Part shown: positions 1 through 4,454 of the stretch, piece after piece
Numbering within the stretch: position 1 is the stretch's first letter
Layout: the number at the start of each line of letters is the position of its first letter
Program-made: the position numbers and the translations under genes
Assembly: GCA_913046155.1 (NCBI GenBank)
Contig: CAJWRY010000084.1
Span: forward strand, 1 to 6,163
DNA: 6,163 nt
Origin: an uncultured Candidatus Nemicrothrix sp.
GTDB taxonomy: Bacteria > Actinomycetota > Acidimicrobiia > Acidimicrobiales > UBA8592
Reading direction: 5' to 3'
Notes under the pieces: model-generated
What the model saw: only the letters and a program-made list of their open reading frames with translations
What the model was told of the DNA's origin: nothing
The model's database searches: none

Positions 1-391
1 CATATGCTGCACGGAGGCCAATTCCGACTTGGTCATCCCACACTTGAATAGGGTGCTCCCAGAATTTACCCCCCCATACAGGTGGGTTAGGGATCTTGAA
101 AGCGTTGTTAACGTGAATATCTAGTCTGCCGTGATCACTTTCTATTTGTTGATACAACCTCACTATTTGTTCATCGTCTCCGAGATCCACCGACACGGGC
201 ACCCCTACGCCTCCAGCATCATTAACCATCTTGGCAGTTTCATCGATTGTTAAAGGGCCATCTCCTTTTGATCTCCCTGTTATGTAAACAGTTGCTCCCT
301 TTTCTCCTAACCCCACAGCGATACCTCTACCGATTCCTCGACTAGAGCCAGTTACTACCGCTACTTTCCCTCTGAGTTCATTCTCTTTCAT
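1..391 (-). CDS. Short-chain dehydrogenase/reductase, DHRS1-like (C-terminal part outside the window)
   Basis: NAD(P)-dependent oxidoreductase of the SDR superfamily; only the first 130 residues are inside the window. The Rossmann start is clear: TGSSRGIG at residues 14-21 is the TGxxxGIG nucleotide loop, VYITGRS (35-41) ends strand 2 with an Arg that usually favours NADP(H), VDL (68-70) follows, and VNNA (94-97) is the strand-4 motif. Residues 110-130, with FWE, WDD and VGLRAAY-type spacing, resemble the DHRS1 group of vertebrate and bacterial SDRs. The catalytic Ser and YxxxK lie beyond the window edge, so activity cannot be judged. The ATG is preceded by AGGAGG at a 5-bp spacing. The gene begins 13 bp after the FKBP stop, so it is almost certainly cotranslated with it as the last visible gene of the minus-strand group. 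The substrate is unknown; a plausible but unproven role is redox conversion of the P450 product. Residues 106-108 are encoded by part of a G7 run. Confidence 0.9.
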   Translation of the reverse strand, partial: MKENELRGKVAVVTGSSRGIGRGIAVGLGEKGATVYITGRSKGDGPLTIDETAKMVNDAGGVGVPVSVDLGDDEQIVRLYQQIESDHGRLDIHVNNAFKIPNPPVWGGKFWEHPIQVWDDQVGIGLRAAY

Positions 392-396
392 TGCAT

Positions 397-402
397 CCTC
401 CT
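397..402 (-). promoter_or_regulatory. Shine-Dalgarno AGGAGG of the SDR gene
   Basis: Perfect AGGAGG on the minus strand, 5 bp before the ATG at 391. It sits directly after the FKBP stop codon (405-407). This fixes the SDR start and supports translational coupling. An ATG at 396-394 is out of frame and runs into TGA at once. Confidence 0.85.
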
Positions 403-404
403 AG

Positions 405-785
405 CTAACCGATGCTTCTTAGATCAACGATAAAAACAAGTGTCTCGTTAGGAGCTATAACGCCGCCAGCACCTTGGGAACCGTATCCCATCGCTGGGGG
501 GATTACTAGCTTCCGGCGTCCTCCAACCCTCATTCCCTTGCATCCTTCATCCCACCCTGAAATAACTTGTCCTCCTCCGAGATGGAATGCAAAAACTTCG
601 TTACGCGACCAAGATGAATCAAATTCAATACCTGTGGACCATGAGATACCGACATAATCCACACTAATAATTTGCCCTGACTCACATTCTGCTCCTTCAC
701 CGATAATTAAATCATCTAGAACTAATTCAGTTGGTGGGTTCCCCTCAAAAGGCACATCAACAATCGGTTTTTCAAATGAATTCAC
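405..785 (-). CDS. FKBP-type peptidyl-prolyl cis-trans isomerase, cytoplasmic, single domain
   Basis: Prolyl isomerase of 126 residues, the usual length for a one-domain FKBP with a short N-terminal extension. The residues lining the active site in human FKBP12 all have counterparts: Tyr44 (DYVG), Phe55-Asp56 (EFDSSW), Phe65/Phe67, Val74-Ile75 with Trp78 (VISGWDEG), Tyr101 (GYGSQGAGG), Ile110 and Phe118. GMRVGGRRKLVIPP (84-97) is the conserved loop before the active-site Tyr. There is no signal peptide or lipobox, so it should be cytoplasmic. The opening (KP.VDVP.G.PPTELVLDDL) is typical of actinobacterial FKBPs and is my main taxonomic clue. The start codon is GTG at 785, chosen because GAGGAG lies 5 bp upstream. 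It follows the P450-kinase gene by 58 bp and precedes the SDR gene by 13 bp. It may simply be a housekeeping foldase, or it may help fold the large upstream protein; the sequence cannot decide. Confidence 0.95.
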   Translation of the reverse strand: MNSFEKPIVDVPFEGNPPTELVLDDLIIGEGAECESGQIISVDYVGISWSTGIEFDSSWSRNEVFAFHLGGGQVISGWDEGCKGMRVGGRRKLVIPPAMGYGSQGAGGVIAPNETLVFIVDLRSIG

Positions 786-790
786 AACAA

Positions 791-796
791 CTCCTC
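791..796 (-). promoter_or_regulatory. Shine-Dalgarno GAGGAG of the FKBP gene, deciding a GTG start
   Basis: GAGGAG on the minus strand ends 5 bp before the GTG at 785-783, the same spacing as at the SDR gene. No in-frame ATG lies nearby, so this site selects the GTG. Confidence 0.8.
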
Positions 797-807
797 ACTC
801 TTGATTT

Positions 808-832
808 CTTTTTGCTTACAGAAAGCCAAAAG
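808..832 (-). repeat. Inverted repeat (10-bp arms, one mismatch) between the P450-kinase and FKBP genes
   Basis: Arms 808-817 and 823-832 pair with one mismatch (813/827) around a 5-base loop. In the minus-strand transcript it would form an A/U-rich hairpin between the upstream stop codon and the FKBP ribosome binding site. There is no U tract after it, so it does not look like an intrinsic terminator. It could be an mRNA processing or stability element, or chance in AT-rich spacer. Confidence 0.35.
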
Positions 833-843
833 ACGATCTTAAC

Positions 844-3765
844 TCATTCAATAATTTGCTTAATGGACCGTCTATCCATTCTGTCCATTAGAGAATTTCT
901 TCGCTCTCCTAGCTCTTTCCATGTTAACGATGGGACATTCTCCCGTAAGCCAGCAACTCTTCTAAAGGTTATATCGCTAACATCATCAGCGCTGAGTGAA
1001 AATCCTATTTCTGTTGCGACTCGTACCCCGTTTCTACCGAAAAAGGCAGAGGCAACTTCCAAGAATTCATTGAGTAAGTCCATATCAGGATCTAGTTCCT
1101 GCATCACTGATGAGAGGTAAGCGAAGTTCTTTACGAAGAGCATGAGTTCTTTGGGAATACGCGCACCTTCAGCGAGTAGACCTTTGATGAGACCTCGAAA
1201 TTCATCAATAAATTCTTCCTCTGATAGCTCGAGAGGGTCAAAATTGTTTCGCTCAAGTTGGAATTCGTTTATCAAAAGACCTATGTCGGCGTCTTCTGGG
1301 AAAGCCCCTAGATCCTTTATCCCAACGACTTGTGATTCCACGTCACCGGTCATTAGGCCGACTACGTACCTGAGAAATGCCTGTCGTCGAGTACCATCAA
1401 GCCGACCCGTTATCCCAAAATCTACAAGACCTATTTTCCCTGTTTTATTTAGGAAGACGTTTCCTGCATGAAAGTCTCCATGGAATATGCCGTGGATAAC
1501 AGCGCCTTCCAAAAGGCCTTCGACCATCTGACGGAAGACCACGGAACTACTTTCACTATCAATTCCCATGGCTATTGAATCACCTAGTGATACTCCAGAA
1601 ATCTTAGTCATAACTATCACTCGCTCGGTAACGAGTCCGAGCTCAGGCTCGGGAATTTCCCACTCTTGCTTCAAATTTGAGTAAAGAACTCTTTTGATCT
1701 CGAATAGATTAGCTACTTCGAGTTTGAAATCTAGCTCCTCGCAGATTGTTTCAGCGAAAAGCTCAACGAGTGCAGGGGGATTGGCAAGAGCAGCGACCGG
1801 TATTTTTCCTACAAGTTTTGGAGCGACCCAGGCCATCACTTTCAGATCATCTATAACCTTTTTCCGTATCCCCGGTCGTTGTATTTTTATTACGACATCT
1901 GAACCGTTGCTCAAAACTGCTTCATGCACTTGAGCGATTGAGGCAGCAGCGATAGGCACCTGATTCACTGAAACTATCTCTGATCTTCTGTTCCCTAATT
2001 CGTCGTTGAGGACTTTCGAAATGTCTTCCCATGGCTCTGGGGATACCTGATCTCTGCATTTTTTGCATTCAGCAACGAGAGCTTCAGGGAAGACCCCTTC
2101 CGCTGCAGAAATTAGTTGAGCGAGCTTAACGTAGGTGGGTCCTTGAAGTTCGGCAACATGACGGAGCCTTTCATAAAGGAGTTCTTGCCTCCCTGTGCCT
2201 TCTGCTTTGCGGTCTCGGATCTTCCACATCATGAAAGCTTTCCCGAACCGGAAAACTGTAACTAACAAGCGGATTAACGGCGGAAATTTTGGTTTCCTTA
2301 TCAAGTCTGGTATTGATAGTCGTAATGTCCGCCTTGTCTCATCTGCCTCCCTGATCCACTGATTGACGATTTCAGATGATTCGTTATCTTCAAGTTTTGA
2401 CTCCACTTTGACCGTGGTCTTGAAGCTAGTCTGATTTTGTGATTGGTCACTTTCACCGTCAGCTAAAATTTTGATTTCAAGTTTTGCTGGACCCCAAATT
2501 CCCATTGAAAGAGGTTTCCACTCAACTGGAGACACAAGTTCATATGAAGAAACCTTCTGAACAAAAGATCCTAAAGCTTCTTGTAATTCAGCGCGAGCTA
2601 GTGAGGCGCCGAGGCAGTGATGGGCTCCGGACCCAAATGCTAAATGAGGGCAACCACTTTCCCTAAATATATTAAACTCAAAGCCCCGTTCTTCTGCTTC
2701 AGAAAGGCCTCCAGCGTGAAGTCCTAGAAGAACAGTTGAGCCAGCAGGAAAGAGAATTCCATCTATTACTTGATCAGTCGTGGCTAAGCGGCCAGTTGTT
2801 CGAACAGCGCTGATATATCGAAGTGATTCTTCTACAGCTGCAGGAATAAGAGAGGGATCATTTCTTAATGCTTGGTACTGGTCCGGGTGGTCAGCCAGCA
2901 CCGCAATTGTTGCTCCCAACTGGTTTCGCGTAGTATCTGTTCCGGCAAGTAAAATAGCTTCAACCATCGCGCTCAATTCATCATGCGAAAGGCGATCTTC
3001 GTTATAGTGACTTTGAACCAGCTCAGTAAGTAAATCGTCCTCTGGGGCACTGCTCCGCTTAATGATTAGGTCTTGGACATAGGCGTCAAGATCCTTTTGA
3101 GCTTTTGATATTTCTCCTAAACGGCCAATAACGGACTCAATATCTGCGTCGAGGGCTGAGAAAATGATGTCGGCCCATTCGTCGAAGAGTTTCCAGTCAC
3201 TGTCATCAACCCCGAGGATACGGCAAATCACTGGAACAGGGAAAGGGCGACAGAATTCCGATACAAGTTCTCCTCCGCCATTCTCAACTATTCTTGAAAC
3301 CAATTTGTCAGCATGATTTTTCATGAACTCACGATGTTTATTTGTATTTCCAGAGGTGAATGAAGAATTAACCAATCGTCGAAGCCGTTTATGATCTTCC
3401 CCTTCCACGGACAAGACATTTGGACGCATTCTGACCGTTGAAGGAATTTCAGGAACAATACGCTGAGCTTGTTCAAGCATCACGTTCAAATCGGAAATTC
3501 CATTTTCCATTTGATCTAGAGCGGAGAAGCTTGAGAGTAGTGATATCCACTCGGGATTTCTAAGAATAGACTTGACCTGTTTGTAGCCAAGTACCATTGG
3601 GCCGGCAGGCGTAGAAACAACCCAACCCTGACTTGTCATTGATTCTGTCAAGGACAATATCTCGCCAAAATTTGTGGCTGATAGTTCAACGAACGGAACA
3701 GCACCTGGTGCACTGACATCAACTACGTTAGTAGAAGAGGCTGAGTTTCCTTCAGTCGTTGTCAT
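844..3765 (-). CDS. Cytochrome P450 fused to an ABC1/UbiB/AarF-family atypical kinase
   Basis: A 973-residue two-domain protein. Residues ~25-433 are a full class-I-type bacterial P450 (haem monooxygenase). They carry I-helix AGTDTT (274-279) for oxygen activation, ExxR at Glu313-Arg316, and the haem loop FGSGAHHCLG (377-386) with thiolate ligand Cys384. No reductase or ferredoxin domain is attached, so electrons must come from elsewhere. A polar linker rich in Ser, Gln, Glu and Asp (~434-475) leads to an ABC1 kinase-like domain. That domain has the KxGQ-type motif as KLAQ (547-550), the Ala-rich loop AAASIAQVH (607-615) that replaces the P-loop, the ATP Lys in VVIKIQRPG (Lys627), EELDF (676-680), the catalytic loop HGDFHAGN (762-769, Asp764, Asn769) and VDFG (781-784, Asp782). 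No obvious C-terminal membrane helix follows, unlike many UbiB proteins. ATG 3765 is the first start after an upstream stop; its ribosome site is weak. No well-placed internal start was found near the linker. ABC1 kinases are linked to quinone/isoprenoid lipid metabolism; that link here is inference. Confidence 0.95.
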   Translation of the reverse strand: MTTTEGNSASSTNVVDVSAPGAVPFVELSATNFGEILSLTESMTSQGWVVSTPAGPMVLGYKQVKSILRNPEWISLLSSFSALDQMENGISDLNVMLEQAQRIVPEIPSTVRMRPNVLSVEGEDHKRLRRLVNSSFTSGNTNKHREFMKNHADKLVSRIVENGGGELVSEFCRPFPVPVICRILGVDDSDWKLFDEWADIIFSALDADIESVIGRLGEISKAQKDLDAYVQDLIIKRSSAPEDDLLTELVQSHYNEDRLSHDELSAMVEAILLAGTDTTRNQLGATIAVLADHPDQYQALRNDPSLIPAAVEESLRYISAVRTTGRLATTDQVIDGILFPAGSTVLLGLHAGGLSEAEERGFEFNIFRESGCPHLAFGSGAHHCLGASLARAELQEALGSFVQKVSSYELVSPVEWKPLSMGIWGPAKLEIKILADGESDQSQNQTSFKTTVKVESKLEDNESSEIVNQWIREADETRRTLRLSIPDLIRKPKFPPLIRLLVTVFRFGKAFMMWKIRDRKAEGTGRQELLYERLRHVAELQGPTYVKLAQLISAAEGVFPEALVAECKKCRDQVSPEPWEDISKVLNDELGNRRSEIVSVNQVPIAAASIAQVHEAVLSNGSDVVIKIQRPGIRKKVIDDLKVMAWVAPKLVGKIPVAALANPPALVELFAETICEELDFKLEVANLFEIKRVLYSNLKQEWEIPEPELGLVTERVIVMTKISGVSLGDSIAMGIDSESSSVVFRQMVEGLLEGAVIHGIFHGDFHAGNVFLNKTGKIGLVDFGITGRLDGTRRQAFLRYVVGLMTGDVESQVVGIKDLGAFPEDADIGLLINEFQLERNNFDPLELSEEEFIDEFRGLIKGLLAEGARIPKELMLFVKNFAYLSSVMQELDPDMDLLNEFLEVASAFFGRNGVRVATEIGFSLSADDVSDITFRRVAGLRENVPSLTWKELGERRNSLMDRMDRRSIKQIIE

Positions 3766-3862
3766 TCGAAGCTTTCTTACTATTGCCTTTGCTTTGAAAC
3801 GGATGTGTCCGGAGCATCATGAACCGCAGCTAAGGATCTCCTAGTATTCTCAGTGATACTGA

Positions 3863-4261
3863 CTATGCTCGAGTGAGTGCCTCTTCAAGTATATTTCTAG
3901 CGATACTTGGGCATTCAGCTAGGAGGGTATTAAATTCGCTTCGAGACATAGCTAGTATGGTTGAGTCGAAAGCTGCTCGAACGGTCGCATCTCTTGGTTC
4001 ATTGAGAATTACAGCTCTTTCGCCAACAACGGCGCCGGGAGCGATAGATGCTATCAGCTTTCCATCTTTCTCAATAATAAGCTGTCCATGAACCAGTAAG
4101 AGAACCTCATTTCCAAATGCGCCTTGATGCATTAGGATGCTTCCCTTGTTTACGTCTATGCGAGTTGTTAGCCTGCAGAGTGTCTCAAGTTCTTGCGGAG
4201 TCGCTGAGGCCGCAAAGGCAAAATCAGCGTATTGTAAATGGTGAGTTGATTTCTTTGCCAT
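3863..4261 (-). CDS. Stand-alone cyclic-nucleotide-binding (CNB/CRP-like) domain protein
   Basis: A 132-residue protein that is almost entirely one CNB beta-barrel. LCRLTTRIDVNKGSIL (28-43), then GAFGNEVLLLVHGQLII (47-63), is the characteristic opening of the fold. The phosphate-binding cassette reads GERAVILNEPRDATV (80-94): Glu81 is in the ribose-contacting position and Arg90 in the phosphate-contacting position, so cAMP- or cGMP-like binding is possible. There is no helix-turn-helix, kinase, channel or cyclase part, so it is not a CRP/FNR transcription factor as it stands. It may act by protein-protein contact, for instance with the P450-kinase product encoded 97 bp downstream. The ATG is supported by a Shine-Dalgarno-like AAAGGA 6 bp upstream. 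It is the first gene of the minus-strand group, so its promoter probably serves all four genes; the gap before the P450 gene shows no clear promoter or terminator. The true ligand is unknown, and some CNB domains bind none. Confidence 0.9.
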   Translation of the reverse strand: MAKKSTHHLQYADFAFAASATPQELETLCRLTTRIDVNKGSILMHQGAFGNEVLLLVHGQLIIEKDGKLIASIAPGAVVGERAVILNEPRDATVRAAFDSTILAMSRSEFNTLLAECPSIARNILEEALTRA

Positions 4262-4267
4262 TATTAA

Positions 4268-4273
4268 TCCTTT
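4268..4273 (-). promoter_or_regulatory. Shine-Dalgarno-like AAAGGA of the CNB-domain gene
   Basis: AAAGGA on the minus strand ends 6 bp before the ATG at 4261. It is a moderate match that supports this start. Confidence 0.6.
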
Positions 4274-4282
4274 GGTAGGGGG

Positions 4283-4299
4283 GGTCTGTAATTAAGACC
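4283..4299. repeat. Inverted repeat GGTCT-N7-AGACC in the CNB leader
   Basis: Arms 4283-4287 and 4295-4299 are perfect 5-bp complements around 7 bases. The repeat overlaps the candidate -10 region and expected transcription start of the CNB gene, where an operator would sit. The arms are short, so chance is possible. Confidence 0.3.
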
Positions 4300-4325
4300 A
4301 TATGTATTCTGCCTCATTTGAGCAA
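4297..4325 (-). promoter_or_regulatory. Candidate sigma-70-type promoter for the CNB / P450-kinase / FKBP / SDR group
   Basis: On the minus strand, TTGCTC (4325-4320) is followed after exactly 17 bp by TATGGT (4302-4297). The -10 fits the TAnnnT pattern common in actinobacteria and the -35 keeps TTG. Transcription would begin near 4290, giving a leader of about 30 bases. The match is by eye and moderate. The -35 lies inside the palindrome at 4320-4334, which would suit repression or activation by a dimeric regulator. Confidence 0.35.
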
Positions 4326-4334
4326 TTATTGCTC
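4320..4334. repeat. Perfect 15-bp palindrome GAGCAAT-T-ATTGCTC (operator candidate)
   Basis: Two 7-bp perfect inverted arms flank one central base in the divergent intergenic region. It overlaps the candidate -35 of the minus-strand group and lies about 120 bp upstream of the rightward gene. Size and symmetry fit a binding site for a dimeric transcription factor. The regulator is unknown and not evident in this window, since the CNB protein has no DNA-binding domain. Confidence 0.5.
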
Positions 4335-4353
4335 GTGAATGGGTGGTGTCTTT

Positions 4354-4374
4354 TGTCACTATGCAAAATGTCAC
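4354..4374. repeat. TGTCAC direct repeat, 15-bp period
   Basis: TGTCAC occurs at 4354-4359 and 4369-4374, and TGTCA again at 4406-4410, all upstream of the rightward gene. The inverted pair TTTTG (4351-4355) and CAAAA (4364-4368) overlaps the first copy. These could be activator or repressor half-sites for the rightward promoter, but short matches like these also arise by chance. Confidence 0.3.
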
Positions 4375-4442
4375 AGTTTGCAATAGGGTAATAACTGCTC
4401 AACGCTGTCAAAGAAAAGTGCGAAAGTACTTCAATAAACGCC

Positions 4443-4448
4443 TATTGT
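4443..4448 (+). promoter_or_regulatory. Candidate -10 (TATTGT) for leaderless transcription of the MutA-like gene
   Basis: TATTGT fits the TAnnnT -10 pattern and ends 6 bp before the ATG at 4455, so transcription could begin at the start codon itself. No Shine-Dalgarno sequence is visible before that ATG, and leaderless mRNAs are common in actinobacteria. No convincing -35 is seen. Confidence 0.3.
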
Positions 4449-4454
4449 AGAACT

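Noticed and set aside
61..120. Apparent frameshift in the SDR gene at the G run
   Set aside because: A first count of six G bases gave a shifted frame. Recounting gives seven (69-75), and the normal frame then continues with FWE, WDD and VGLRAAY to the window edge.
808..832. Intrinsic terminator after the P450-kinase gene
   Set aside because: The hairpin is weak, A/U-rich and has no following U tract; it is listed only as an inverted repeat.
731..3007. Several plus-strand frames of 60-130 codons opposite the P450-kinase gene
   Set aside because: They lie across strongly conserved P450 and kinase motifs on the minus strand and show no domain or ribosome site of their own.
3752..3820. Short minus-strand frame of 22 codons starting ATG ATG and overlapping the P450-kinase start
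   Set aside because: No ribosome site is properly spaced before it, the peptide is unlike any family I know, and this length is expected by chance. A regulatory upstream peptide cannot be excluded but has no positive support.
3766..3862. Separate promoter for the P450-kinase gene
   Set aside because: Only weak short inverted repeats (such as CGGA-N4-TCCG at 3800-3811) and an AGGAG without a start codon nearby are seen; no -35/-10 pair with proper spacing was found.
3863..4261. CRP/FNR-type transcription factor or an EshA-like encapsulin
   Set aside because: The protein ends right after the CNB barrel and its C-terminal helix; there is no helix-turn-helix and no shell-protein region.
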